A DNA stretch of 64,000 nucleotides from Cyclobacterium plantarum. GTDB lineage: Bacteria; Bacteroidota; Bacteroidia; Cytophagales; Cyclobacteriaceae. Every line of letters starts with the position of its first letter. The stretch's first letter is position 1. The stretch is from positions 124,001 through 188,000 of the forward strand of contig NZ_JAANYN010000011.1 in NCBI RefSeq assembly GCF_011290685.1. The letters run 5' to 3'. The notes beneath the pieces were generated by a model. It saw only the letters and a list, made by a program, of their open reading frames with translations. It did no database searches and was not told the origin of the DNA. The translations under genes and the position numbers were made by a program. Positions 7,161-16,372 of the stretch are shown here, piece by piece.

Positions 7161-8969
7161 TCAGGCATGAAAAAAGAAGTACTTGCCTTCTGCTATCAGG
7201 GAAGCCGCTATTTCCCTTCTCAGGCCTTTGGTATTGACTGCATTAATTTTTGTATACCTTTTCAAACCCATTAATAGTACTTTTTGCTCATCCCCGGAGG
7301 TAAAGGAAAAAATGGCTTCTTTGCCGGCAGCATTTATTTTTTCCACTGCTTCATAGAGATACACCTGGCTCACGGCCACATGGACCTTCGCAGCATCTTT
7401 GCCTTTCTGGGCAATTAACTTTTCCGTTCTCAATATTGTCGATTCCGCTGCATATATTTCAATCATGATATCGGCCAGATTCATCATGATCTCCTGCTCA
7501 GTTTCCAGTTTATCTCCCAGATTTTTGGCTGCCTGCCCTCCAATCATAAGGAAAACTTTCTTCATGTTTTTCAAAACGGCTTTTTCCCTAAATAAAGGTG
7601 CATCATCATCCGAATTTGAAAAATCAGGAACGGCTTTTAATTCCTCCCCTACTTTTTGGGCAGCCTCCATGAAGTTCAATTCCCCTTTCATGGCTCGCTT
7701 TAGCAACATGCCCACCATTAATATCCGATTGATTTCGTTTGTTCCTTCATAAATCCTGGAAATTCGTGCGTCCCGGTAAGCCCGCTCCATGGGTGCTTCG
7801 GCAGAATAACCCATGCCTCCGTATACCTGAACACCCTGGTCTACCACATAATCCAACACCTCAGATCCATGAACCTTGGCAATAGCACATTCAATGGCAA
7901 ATTCCTCAACACCCTTAAGCTTGGCTTTGTTGGATTCCATACCTTCTGCCTCCAATGCTGCAATGCGGTCTTCTATATCCTGTCCGGCACGGTAACACAA
8001 TGATTCGCATGCATAAGTTTTGATGGCCATCTCCGCCAGTTTGGCCTTTACTGCACCAAAGGAATCAATGGAAATCCCAAATTGCTTTCTTTCGGATGCA
8101 TATTGTATGGAAAGACCCAAAATCCTGCGACATCCTCCCAGCACGCCTGCCCCTAGTTTTACCCGGCCAATATTCAGAATATTAACAGCAATCTTAAACC
8201 CCTGACCTCTTTCAGCGAGCATGTTTTCTACCGGAACCGGACAGTCCTTGAAAAATACCTGGCGGGTGGAACTTCCCTTAATGCCCATCTTTTTCTCTTC
8301 CTCATTCATGGAAATACCACCGAAGGTTTTTTCCACCAAAAAGGCGGAAAGATTTTTGTCCTCATCCACTTTGGCAAAGACAATAAAAAAATGGGCAAAG
8401 CCTGCATTGGAAATCCACATTTTTTGCCCGTTAATCAGGTAATGGGTCCCTTCCGGATTTAAGATAGCTTTGGTTTTTCCGCTATTGGCATCCGATCCCG
8501 CATCAGGTTCTGTCAGGCAATAACAAGCTGCCCATGTTGCATTGGAAAGTTTGGGAAGGTATTTTTCTTTTTGTTGATCAGTACCATAATACAATACAGG
8601 GAGAATTCCAATGCCGGTATGCGCCCCATAGGTAGTAGAAAAAGAACCGGCAGCACCAATGATATCTGCGATAAGCATGGAAGTATTGAAACTCATGCCC
8701 AGACCCCCATACACTTCCGGTACCGAAATTGCCAGCAAACCCAATTCTCCTGCCTTTTTTAAAATTTGAGGTACCAAATCAGGGTTTTGCATGCTGTCTA
8801 TTTCTTCCATTTTGGGTAAAATTTCTTTATCCAAAAATTCCTGGCAAGCCTGCGCCATCATTTTTTGTTCTTCGCTAAATGCCTCAGGAATAAAAACATC
8901 AGCTGCTGCTGTTTCCCTGATCAAATACGCTCCACCATTTAGGGCATTATTTTTTGTCAACGGTTCCAT
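7161..8969 (-). CDS. fadE: Acyl-CoA dehydrogenase (FadE/YusJ-like)
   Basis: FAD-dependent first step of fatty-acid beta-oxidation, introducing the trans-2 double bond into acyl-CoA. At 602 aa it is longer than the usual 380-aa form because of a C-terminal extension after the core, as in Bacillus YusJ. Visible landmarks are the flavin-contacting YCLTEPDAGSDA and KMWISNAG segments, QVYGGMGYSAEAPMERAYRD, and YEGTNEINRILM, which carries the catalytic Glu. The gene lies 43 bp downstream of the thiolase gene, and the order fadN-fadA-fadE matches the Bacillus subtilis operon (known from that system). Substrate chain length cannot be read from sequence. Electron transfer would need ETF, not in this window. 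Confidence 0.93.
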   Translation of the reverse strand: MEPLTKNNALNGGAYLIRETAAADVFIPEAFSEEQKMMAQACQEFLDKEILPKMEEIDSMQNPDLVPQILKKAGELGLLAISVPEVYGGLGMSFNTSMLIADIIGAAGSFSTTYGAHTGIGILPVLYYGTDQQKEKYLPKLSNATWAACYCLTEPDAGSDANSGKTKAILNPEGTHYLINGQKMWISNAGFAHFFIVFAKVDEDKNLSAFLVEKTFGGISMNEEEKKMGIKGSSTRQVFFKDCPVPVENMLAERGQGFKIAVNILNIGRVKLGAGVLGGCRRILGLSIQYASERKQFGISIDSFGAVKAKLAEMAIKTYACESLCYRAGQDIEDRIAALEAEGMESNKAKLKGVEEFAIECAIAKVHGSEVLDYVVDQGVQVYGGMGYSAEAPMERAYRDARISRIYEGTNEINRILMVGMLLKRAMKGELNFMEAAQKVGEELKAVPDFSNSDDDAPLFREKAVLKNMKKVFLMIGGQAAKNLGDKLETEQEIMMNLADIMIEIYAAESTILRTEKLIAQKGKDAAKVHVAVSQVYLYEAVEKINAAGKEAIFSFTSGDEQKVLLMGLKRYTKINAVNTKGLRREIAASLIAEGKYFFFHA

Positions 8970-9012
8970 TTTAATTTTTTGTTAGCTTACAGAATTTTAT
9001 GAAGCATTTTTT

Positions 9013-10188
9013 TTAGCTGAGCCTTTCGATTACCCCGGCTACGCCCTGACCTCCTCCGACACATGCGGTAACCAGACCATATGTTTTGTTCCTTTTGGCC
9101 AATTCATACATCATCTGTACGGTAAGTTTTCCACCCGTACATCCCAAAGGATGACCTAATGCCACAGCCCCACCATTTACGTTTACAATATCCGGATCAA
9201 AATCCAGCGAACGGATCACGGCCAGTGCCTGAGTGGCAAATGCTTCGTTCAGCTCTATCAGGTCAATATCATTAAGGCTTAAACCCGCCTGCTTTAAGGC
9301 TTTTGGGACAGCTTCTTTAGGTCCGATTCCCATAATCCTGGGTTCAACCCCAGCCACGCTGTAAGAAACCAACCTTGCTTTAGGTTCCAGATTAAGGCTT
9401 TTCATCAATCGTTCCGACATGACCACCACAAAAGCAGCCCCATCAGAAGTCTGAGACGAATTACCTGCAGTTACCTGTCCCCCTTGTTTGAATACAGGTT
9501 TTAAATTTGCCAAAACCTCCATGCTGGTACCTGGGCGGGGACCTTCATCGGTTTCCACAGTGAATTTTCTTGTTTGCCGTTTTTTATTTTCATCCAGATA
9601 GGTTTCTTCTACCTCCACAGGGACAATTTCGTCCCTGAACCTGCCATTTTCTATGGCGCTCAAAGCTTTTTCATGAGATCTGACGGAAAACTGATCTGCA
9701 TCTTCACGACTTACCTGGTAGTCCTTGGCCAGTTCTTCGGCTGTCAAACCCATACTCAGGTAATAGTCCGGGTTTTTTGAAGCAATATTCCAATTCAATG
9801 CTGTTTTATAACCCATCATCGGTACCATTGACATGGATTCTGTACCACCAGCAATGATGCAATCTGCCATACCCATTTTGATTTTCGCCGTCGCCAGGGC
9901 AATGGCTTCTAAACCCGAACCACAATACCGGTTAACAATAAAGCCTGGATTTTCTTTTCCCAATGCCAGCAAGGAAATCATTCGCCCCATTTGCATGCCC
10001 TGTTCCGCTTCCGGTATGGCATTGCCGACAATAAGATCGTCTACCATTTTGTTTTCCAAGCCGGGAATTTCAGCAACCAAATGTTTGATAACATCAGCTG
10101 CCAGGTCATCCGGCCGGTAAAAACGAAAACTTCCTTTTTTTGCTTTTCCCACTGCTGACCGGTAACCTTCGATGATATATGCGTCCAT
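9013..10188 (-). CDS. fadA: Acetyl-CoA C-acyltransferase (3-ketoacyl-CoA thiolase)
   Basis: Thiolytic last step of beta-oxidation: 3-ketoacyl-CoA plus CoA gives acetyl-CoA and a shortened acyl-CoA. The 391-aa length is standard. The nucleophilic cysteine is Cys89 in NRYCGSG, the catalytic His sits in GHPLGCTGG, and the second cysteine (Cys376) is in CVGGGQG near the C terminus. NEAFA is also present. It lies between fadN and fadE on the same strand, with 85 bp to the fadN stop. All active-site residues are intact, so the enzyme should work. The alternative, a biosynthetic acetoacetyl-CoA thiolase, is less likely given the neighbours. Confidence 0.95.
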   Translation of the reverse strand: MDAYIIEGYRSAVGKAKKGSFRFYRPDDLAADVIKHLVAEIPGLENKMVDDLIVGNAIPEAEQGMQMGRMISLLALGKENPGFIVNRYCGSGLEAIALATAKIKMGMADCIIAGGTESMSMVPMMGYKTALNWNIASKNPDYYLSMGLTAEELAKDYQVSREDADQFSVRSHEKALSAIENGRFRDEIVPVEVEETYLDENKKRQTRKFTVETDEGPRPGTSMEVLANLKPVFKQGGQVTAGNSSQTSDGAAFVVVMSERLMKSLNLEPKARLVSYSVAGVEPRIMGIGPKEAVPKALKQAGLSLNDIDLIELNEAFATQALAVIRSLDFDPDIVNVNGGAVALGHPLGCTGGKLTVQMMYELAKRNKTYGLVTACVGGGQGVAGVIERLS

Positions 10189-10273
10189 TGTTAGATTTAA
10201 TTTAAAATGATAAGGATAATCACTGCCAGTGGAAATACGGAATGGTATTTTCCCTGCAGCATCATATTATTAC

Positions 10274-12679
10274 TTAATTCCTTAAAGGCTTTCCTTTAAA
10301 TAGAATACTATGAATTCTTTCCAACGTCTTCTTTTCTCCGGTAAGACTCAGGAAGGCTTCCCTTTCCAACTCCAAAAGGTATTTTTCGCTTACCTCGGTA
10401 GCTTCGGATAAATCCCCTCCACTCATGACCCAGGCCAGCTTTCTTGCTATTTTGGCATCATGATCAGAAATATAAGATCCATAAAGCATACCGGTAATTC
10501 CCGCTTCAAACAAGGCCAAAGAAGATTTGCCCAACACCCGGATATCTTCTCTCTCCAGCGGTCTGCTATACCCGGCATCATGCAGCATCAAGACTTTTTC
10601 CCTGGCATCTGCCAACTGCCTTTTTCGGTTCAGGGAAATACTATCCTTTTGTTCCAGGTAACCTAAATTTCTGGCCTCTTCCGCTGATGTGGAAACTTTG
10701 GCTGTGGCTATATTCATAAATGTATCCTGCAGTCGGTTGAGCTCAACATCTCCTGAAACGAGATTCTTTGAAAACCTAAGTGTCATTTCCTTGGTCCCGC
10801 CACCAGCCGGAATTAAGCCAACACCTACTTCTACCAATCCCATATACAATTCTGCATGGGCCTGTACGGCATCTGCATGAAGAGACAACTCACAACCTCC
10901 CCCCAATGCCATATTGTGTGGTGCAACCACGACCGGAATGGAGGAAAACCGGGCTCGCATCATGGTTTGTTGAAATTGCGCAATCATCATATCGATTTCA
11001 TCAAAATCCTGATCGCCGGCAAACATATACAGCATGGCCAAATTTGCTCCTGCGGAAAAATTCGCCCCTTCATTGCCAATTACCAAACCTTTGTACGACT
11101 TCTCTGCCATACCGATTGCCTTGTTAATGCCTTCCACTACTTCCTGGCCCAGAGAATTCATTTTTGTATGAAATTCCAAACCTATTACTTCATCGCCGAT
11201 ATCATAAATAGAAGCTCCCTCGTTTCCCCATAATTTTTTGTTGGCCGATTTGAGGGTATCCAGCAAGATAAAATCTTCCAGTCCAGGGACCACTTTATAG
11301 GTTTTAGACGCTATATCATAATAGTTTTTACTTCCATTAACAACCTTATAAAAACTACTTACTCCTTTTTCCAACATTTCATAAACCCAGCTTGCTGGTT
11401 TTTCTCCGGACTTTTCCATTTGTTGAACCGTTTCCTTAACGCCAAGGATATCCCAGTTTTCAAATGGTCCATATTCCCACCCAAATCCTGCACAAACGGC
11501 CTGATCGATGCGATACAATTCATCAGCTATCTCAGGAATTCTAAAAGAACAATACCTGAAAAGATCATAAAATGTTGCGCGGTAAAATTCACCGGCTTTA
11601 TCTTCAAAATTTACAAGAAATTTGATTCTTTCCTTAAGGTTATCTATTCCTTTGGAAGCCTCTAAAGCTTTGATTTTGGGTTTTTCCGCTGGTTTGTAGG
11701 AATAGGTATTGAAATCAATTTCTTTAAGTTCCTTTTTGCCATCCTCATGTCGGATCATATGGTAAAAGCCCTTGCCACTTTTATCTCCATACCATTCATT
11801 CTCCTTAAGAACAGACACACTTTTTGGTAGCTTAAATCGCTCCCTTGATTCATCATGTTCAAGAACCTGGTACAAATTGGTGGCTACATGTACAGTGGTA
11901 TCCAATCCTACCACATCCAGGGTTCTGAAAGTTCCTGATTTTGCCCTGCCAATGACTGTACCAGTAAGTTTGTCCACTTCTGATACGCCCATACCCATTT
12001 TCTCAATGATATGGATGGCCGACATGATGGCATAAACGCCAATCCTATTGGCAATGAAAGCGGGTGTATCCTTGCACAATACAGTTTCTTTTCCTAAAAA
12101 TCGATCCCCATAATCCATCATGAAATCAATAATTTCGGGGTTTGTTTGGGGACTGGGGATAATCTCCAATAAGCGGAGATACCTGGGTGGATTGAAAAAG
12201 TGCGTGCCGGCAAAACATTGTTGAAAATCTTCAGATCTGTTATCAGCCATCAAATGAATAGGGATGCCTGAAGTATTGGAAGAAATCAAAGTGCCGGGTT
12301 TCCGGTATTTTTCTACTTTTTCAAAGAGTCCCTGTTTGATTTCAAGGTTCTCGATAATCACTTCAATGATCCAGTCAGCATCTTTGATTTTGGGTAAATC
12401 ATCATCAAAATTCCCGGTAGCAATACGATTGGCAAGTTCCTTGTCATATATGGGAGAAGGCTTAGCGGAAAGCGCATCCTGCAAAGCTTTATCTACAATC
12501 CTGTTTCTGACCTGCTCATTTTCCAGGGTCAATCCTTTTTTCTTTTCCTGATCGTTTAGCTCCTTTGGAACCATATCCAAAAGCAGTACCTCTACGCCGA
12601 TATTTGCAAAATGGCAAGCTATTCTGGATCCCATAATTCCTGATCCCAAAACGGCTACTTTTTTTATGCTTTTTTTCAT
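10274..12679 (-). CDS. fadN: 3-hydroxyacyl-CoA dehydrogenase / enoyl-CoA hydratase, FadN type
   Basis: Bifunctional enzyme for the two middle steps of beta-oxidation. The dehydrogenase half comes first: an NAD-binding Rossmann start VLGSGIMGSRIA (about 10-21), then SSNTSGIPI and HFFNPPRYLRLLEI with the catalytic His, and the 3HCDH C-terminal domain. The crotonase half is at the C terminus (about 490-700), with FSAGANL and GGGCELSLHADAV for the oxyanion hole. This order is the reverse of Escherichia coli FadB and matches Bacillus FadN (801 aa here, close to that protein's size). The start lies 24 bp after the MarR gene, so the regulator and the enzyme genes are probably cotranscribed. Confidence 0.92.
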   Translation of the reverse strand: MKKSIKKVAVLGSGIMGSRIACHFANIGVEVLLLDMVPKELNDQEKKKGLTLENEQVRNRIVDKALQDALSAKPSPIYDKELANRIATGNFDDDLPKIKDADWIIEVIIENLEIKQGLFEKVEKYRKPGTLISSNTSGIPIHLMADNRSEDFQQCFAGTHFFNPPRYLRLLEIIPSPQTNPEIIDFMMDYGDRFLGKETVLCKDTPAFIANRIGVYAIMSAIHIIEKMGMGVSEVDKLTGTVIGRAKSGTFRTLDVVGLDTTVHVATNLYQVLEHDESRERFKLPKSVSVLKENEWYGDKSGKGFYHMIRHEDGKKELKEIDFNTYSYKPAEKPKIKALEASKGIDNLKERIKFLVNFEDKAGEFYRATFYDLFRYCSFRIPEIADELYRIDQAVCAGFGWEYGPFENWDILGVKETVQQMEKSGEKPASWVYEMLEKGVSSFYKVVNGSKNYYDIASKTYKVVPGLEDFILLDTLKSANKKLWGNEGASIYDIGDEVIGLEFHTKMNSLGQEVVEGINKAIGMAEKSYKGLVIGNEGANFSAGANLAMLYMFAGDQDFDEIDMMIAQFQQTMMRARFSSIPVVVAPHNMALGGGCELSLHADAVQAHAELYMGLVEVGVGLIPAGGGTKEMTLRFSKNLVSGDVELNRLQDTFMNIATAKVSTSAEEARNLGYLEQKDSISLNRKRQLADAREKVLMLHDAGYSRPLEREDIRVLGKSSLALFEAGITGMLYGSYISDHDAKIARKLAWVMSGGDLSEATEVSEKYLLELEREAFLSLTGEKKTLERIHSILFKGKPLRN

Positions 12680-12703
12680 TGATATATTATTTTTAAATGC
12701 TTT

Positions 12704-13138
12704 CTAAGCTTTTTGAATGTTTTGAATAACCCGATTAATTTTTTCAAACAGCGTAAAAAAGGATTTCATTTCTTGTTCTGAAAGAACATTCCTAACCTGT
12801 TCGTTAAAATATTTTACCGTTTGTACTGCGACAGATTTTTTCTCTTTTCCCATGGAAGTCAGAAATATTCTAACTGATCTTTTATCAACCGGATCCGGGG
12901 ATTTTCTAATCAATCCCTTCTGCTCCATAGATTTTAGGATTCTGGTTAAACTTCTGGATTCCAAACCCATCATGGGGGCAATTTTTGTTGCAGCAGTTCC
13001 TTCGTTAGAATCAATATTAATCAGTACAAATCCCATAGATGTCGTAATGCCCTCCATATTGGCCTTTTGATTGTACATTCTGGATATGGAATGCCAGCAG
13101 GATTTGATATGAAAATCTATCGTATCTTCCTTCTTCAT
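12704..13138 (-). CDS. MarR-family transcriptional regulator of the beta-oxidation operon
   Basis: A 144-aa winged-helix dimeric regulator. The recognition helix region (APMMGLESRSLTRILKSMEQKGLI) and the wing (RKSPDPVDKRSVRIFLTSMGKE, with the D-x-R of MarR) are clear, flanked by N- and C-terminal dimerisation helices. It is the first gene of the fad operon, and a perfect 16-bp palindrome lies 39 bp upstream of its start. This suggests autoregulation and control of fadN-fadA-fadE, plausibly relieved by an acyl-CoA. The ligand is an inference from the context. It is not homologous to the TetR-type FadR of Bacillus. Confidence 0.88.
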   Translation of the reverse strand: MKKEDTIDFHIKSCWHSISRMYNQKANMEGITTSMGFVLINIDSNEGTAATKIAPMMGLESRSLTRILKSMEQKGLIRKSPDPVDKRSVRIFLTSMGKEKKSVAVQTVKYFNEQVRNVLSEQEMKSFFTLFEKINRVIQNIQKA

Positions 13139-13176
13139 CAGTAAAAGTTAAATCTAACTTTAAGTTACTGAAAATA

Positions 13177-13192
13177 ATTATGCATGCATAAT
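13177..13192. promoter_or_regulatory. Candidate MarR operator
   Basis: ATTATGCATGCATAAT is a perfect 16-bp palindrome, the size MarR dimers bind, placed 39 bp upstream of the MarR start codon. On the minus strand a T-rich -7-like region follows it, so binding there could block the operon promoter. Binding is inferred from position and symmetry. Confidence 0.55.
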
Positions 13193-13200
13193 AAAACGGG

Positions 13201-13741
13201 AAATTTATTTTTGAGGATGACCTAGGTATAAACTGCTTTTAAGTAAAAAATTACTCCAAAATAAGCAAACTATGAACTACGATTCAAAAAACAGAAAAGA
13301 GATATCAACAAGGACATAACATTAAGAAAAGATTGAATTAAAAAAATCTATTGTTATTATTATAAGGTGGATATGTGGGTATCTCAATTAAATAAATGTT
13401 TTCAACGTTTCTCCATCAACAATTTACTTTCATCAACAGCTTATACACAATAATTTCCTGCTTAGTTTATTGTAAATGAGATGTTTACTTTGATTTTGTT
13501 AATTTCGGTTGATAATGTGTTTCAAGCAATGATGTGTATATTTATTCTGGTAGTTAGTTGTTGATAACGGTTGATAAAAATGGAGTTATCACCAGGCATA
13601 CACTTCTATTCGGAAATGGCTTTTTTTCTTCAGCTTTCGTTGTTTGTTATTCAGTTCTTTTTGCTATTTATCCACTTTTAATTTTGGCTTGTCAACAGTT
13701 TTTTTCTTGAAATAAAATTCATATAAAGTACTGAATATTAG
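13201..13741. other. AT-rich gene-free region with DnaA-box-like sites (candidate oriC)
   Basis: About 540 bp without a supported gene between the MarR regulator and the Ig-like lipoprotein. It contains TTATACACA (13441-13449, a full match to the DnaA-box consensus TTWTNCACA), TTATCCACT (13668-13676, one mismatch), and three GTTGATAA motifs (13508-13515, 13560-13567, 13570-13577), the middle one within TGTTGATAA, one mismatch from the reverse DnaA box. CATCAACA occurs twice (13413-13421 region and 13431-13438). Long T-rich tracts could act as an unwinding element. The location near mnmG and the parS-like sites supports an origin. Against this, genes on both sides point the same way and mnmG is transcribed toward it. 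Confidence 0.4.
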
Positions 13742-15490
13742 TTAATTAAGTAGGTCTTCTTCGGTAATTGTCAAAATTTCAATGGGTAATTTTATTGCGG
13801 GTTCATCCTGGGTGACATCTGCTTCTATATTGAAGCCAGAATTTAATTTTGGCTCAATAACCAGGTCATCTAATGTCCATCCTCCTCTCAAAATAAATTC
13901 ATGTTTGTTGGTTTCTTCATCAAAGAATGCATAAATAGGTTCTGGTTGAATATTCTCATAATAATTACCAGGATCCCATCTACCGTTTTTATTTCTGTCA
14001 ATAATGGCTTGTATCTTGTAATTGGTAGCTTCTATGGACTGGAACTCAAAATAATTGGTGTCAGTCAGGTATTTTTCTCTGATCACCTGTCCTTTGCTAT
14101 CGAGTAATTGTAAGATAATTGGTCTTTCGTTTGTTCTAAGTGTTCCATTGATTCCATCTGCAAGATTATCGGTTTTTAACCGGGTATAAGTAGCGTCTAC
14201 CGGTGCATCATTCCAAAGACCTTCCACATCCATAAATGTAGAATCAGCTGCAAATAGCTTAAAAGAACTATTCTTTATGGAATCTGGTAATGTTATATTA
14301 ATGTTAATCGTAGTATGTAAATGACTGCTATCAGGGATACTGACCATTGATTGATTTACGGGGATATAGGAAGCTGAATCATATTGAACGTACAGTGAAT
14401 CGTAGACTATTTGGTAAAGAGGTTTGTTAAAGTCCAGTTTTGCCTGGATAGTTTGATTAAATTTAGCACCCGTATTGGTAGTTATTTTCAATTCTTCTTT
14501 AGGGCGGTCGCTTTCTTCAAACTTTGCGTATAATGTGGTATCAACCTTAAAACCTACTGAATCCTGAAGTAGTATGTTGACTGGAATACTGTCATTTTTG
14601 ATGGTTTTGTGATATAGCCTGATGTTTTTATCATTGATTCGGTAAAAAAGGCTGGTATTTATATCCGGATGGATTATAGAAAATTCTGCAATAGGTTTGC
14701 TAAGAATGATATCGAAATTTGATCCTGTGCTTGAACTTCGATTAATTTTTAAAGGTGACAAATCTCCTTTGGCTAAGTTGAAGTGTAAATTTTGCCGGTT
14801 TTTTTCTATGGTAATGGTGTCTGGTGCAAAGGCATAAGCTTCATTTCTGTATTCTGCCTTTAAGGATCCGTTCTCATCATGCCAGGCGTACGCTTTGAAT
14901 GTTCCGGCCTTAATATTCGTTATTTCATAATATCCGGTTGAATCGGGTTGTGCAATGTAATAGGGCGGAGCATTGAATAAATCTGTAGTATCGGCAATGC
15001 TGTACAAACCTACCAGGACATCTTCGAAATTTTGTTCCACAAATGGATCAGTATAAGCAACCGTACCTGAAACTTTCAAACTATCAATATTTTCGCCAGT
15101 GGAAAATACAAGTTTCAATCTCTCTGCCGGATTACCTTCTGTAATGTCTTGTATACTTTTTTGAAAATTGAATAAGTAAGTTGTATTTTCTTCCAATTCC
15201 TGATTCAGTTCAATATTGACGCTGTTTTTGATAGCCAGAAATTCGATTTTATCTTTTTCAACTCTTGGTGTAATGATTATGGATTGGTTTGGGTTTTCTA
15301 ATTTCACATATTCATTGAATTCCAAATTGATTTCTGAAGGTGAGGTGTTCGTACTTTCATTTTGTGGATTTGAGTATAACAGAACTGGTGGATCTTCATC
15401 TACTGGTCCACCCATTGGAGAGCTTTGTTTGGCACATGAGCTAATAATTAAAATGGTTATTGGAAGAAAGTACCTAAAGATGAACCTCAT
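13742..15490 (-). CDS. Ig-like (SbsA/Big_5 type) domain lipoprotein
   Basis: A 582-aa lipoprotein with lipobox I-I-S-S-C (Cys19), followed by the MGGPVDEDPPVLLYSNPQNE block that opens a Big_5/SbsA Ig-like domain (about 28-130). That domain has the DPP...P-x-[ND] pattern and a FSTGENIDSL end. A carboxypeptidase-regulatory-like beta module (about 145-235, GTFKAYAWHDENGS) follows, then a long beta-rich region. Near the C terminus is YKIQAIIDRNKNGRWDPGNY, an EF-like D-x-N-x-N-G-x-W-D turn. This is a widespread Bacteroidota surface lipoprotein of unknown role. Its ATG overlaps the methyltransferase stop as ATGA, so translation is probably coupled. Confidence 0.85.
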   Translation of the reverse strand: MRFIFRYFLPITILIISSCAKQSSPMGGPVDEDPPVLLYSNPQNESTNTSPSEINLEFNEYVKLENPNQSIIITPRVEKDKIEFLAIKNSVNIELNQELEENTTYLFNFQKSIQDITEGNPAERLKLVFSTGENIDSLKVSGTVAYTDPFVEQNFEDVLVGLYSIADTTDLFNAPPYYIAQPDSTGYYEITNIKAGTFKAYAWHDENGSLKAEYRNEAYAFAPDTITIEKNRQNLHFNLAKGDLSPLKINRSSSTGSNFDIILSKPIAEFSIIHPDINTSLFYRINDKNIRLYHKTIKNDSIPVNILLQDSVGFKVDTTLYAKFEESDRPKEELKITTNTGAKFNQTIQAKLDFNKPLYQIVYDSLYVQYDSASYIPVNQSMVSIPDSSHLHTTININITLPDSIKNSSFKLFAADSTFMDVEGLWNDAPVDATYTRLKTDNLADGINGTLRTNERPIILQLLDSKGQVIREKYLTDTNYFEFQSIEATNYKIQAIIDRNKNGRWDPGNYYENIQPEPIYAFFDEETNKHEFILRGGWTLDDLVIEPKLNSGFNIEADVTQDEPAIKLPIEILTITEEDLLN

Positions 15491-16371
15491 TTCTTTTTGA
15501 TGATAAAAAGTAAGCTTGAATAATTATTGTTCTTTTGCGCTGCCTTGTTGGACAGATACCCGGCTTTTATGGCTTTCAGATATTTGTTTTTTGATCCAGT
15601 ATATTGATGGCTTAAAAGTGAGACGTAATAGCTGTCAAAAGGCATGGGTAAAATTTCAGTAATTCTACATTCATTTTTCTCTACCAGGTACTTCATGGAT
15701 GCTTCATTAAAATGATAAAGATGCCTTGGTACGTCCAATGCTGCCCAATTTTCCTTAAAAAATGCTGCATCTTGAGATGTTCTATTGGGTACTGCAATAT
15801 AAAGAAGCCCCCGTTTCTTTAATTTGCCCAGTAGTATTTTAACTGTTTTATTTAGATGATGTATGTGTTCCAGAACATGGAATAGCGTAATTACATCGAA
15901 TTTTTTTTCTTTCTCCAGCGCAGTAAAATCTTTAATTAAATTGATTTTATTGTCTTCTTGAGCAAGTTTAACAACTGCTTCGTTTGGTTCCATTCCATAA
16001 GCTTCCCAGCCATTGTCCTGACAAGTTTTTACAAAATGGCCCATACCACAACCGAAGTCCAGAATTTTCCCTTTTTGAATAGAACGCGAATTAATTTCCT
16101 TGAGCTTTTGCTTCAAGGTATATCTTCTTACTGCATTGTATAAGAAATCCGTTAAATCTTTGATTTTACTTTGATGGGATATATAGTTGTTTCCAGCGTA
16201 ATACTTTCCAATGTTTTTTTCATTTGGTCGCGGGTTGGTAAACCATAGGTCGCAATTCTTACATGCACAAATGATGAATGATTCTTTGCTATAGGCATGG
16301 TCTTTTACCACCATGTGATTAATAAAAAGCTCACTTTTACAAAGAGGGCATTTGGTTAATCTTTCATACAT
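15487..16371 (-). CDS. Class I SAM-dependent methyltransferase with N-terminal zinc ribbon
   Basis: The 294-aa protein has two cysteine pairs at the N terminus (CPLC and, about 23 residues later, CKNC), which form a probable zinc ribbon. Motif I of a Rossmann methyltransferase (ILDFGCGMGHFV, about 105-116) follows, then FDVITLFHVLEHI (motif IV region) and LLYIAVPN. This layout is that of Methyltransf_11/23 enzymes acting on sugars, lipids or small molecules; the acceptor is unknown. It lies 1 nt after mnmG and overlaps the following lipoprotein gene, so it is inside the mnmG operon. No cell-surface sugar cluster adjoins it. Confidence 0.85.
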   Translation of the reverse strand: MYERLTKCPLCKSELFINHMVVKDHAYSKESFIICACKNCDLWFTNPRPNEKNIGKYYAGNNYISHQSKIKDLTDFLYNAVRRYTLKQKLKEINSRSIQKGKILDFGCGMGHFVKTCQDNGWEAYGMEPNEAVVKLAQEDNKINLIKDFTALEKEKKFDVITLFHVLEHIHHLNKTVKILLGKLKKRGLLYIAVPNRTSQDAAFFKENWAALDVPRHLYHFNEASMKYLVEKNECRITEILPMPFDSYYVSLLSHQYTGSKNKYLKAIKAGYLSNKAAQKNNNYSSLLFIIKKK

Positions 16372-16372
16372 T

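Noticed and set aside
10460-12551. Several rightward frames opposite fadN
   Set aside because: Shadow frames; the leftward reading has all family motifs.
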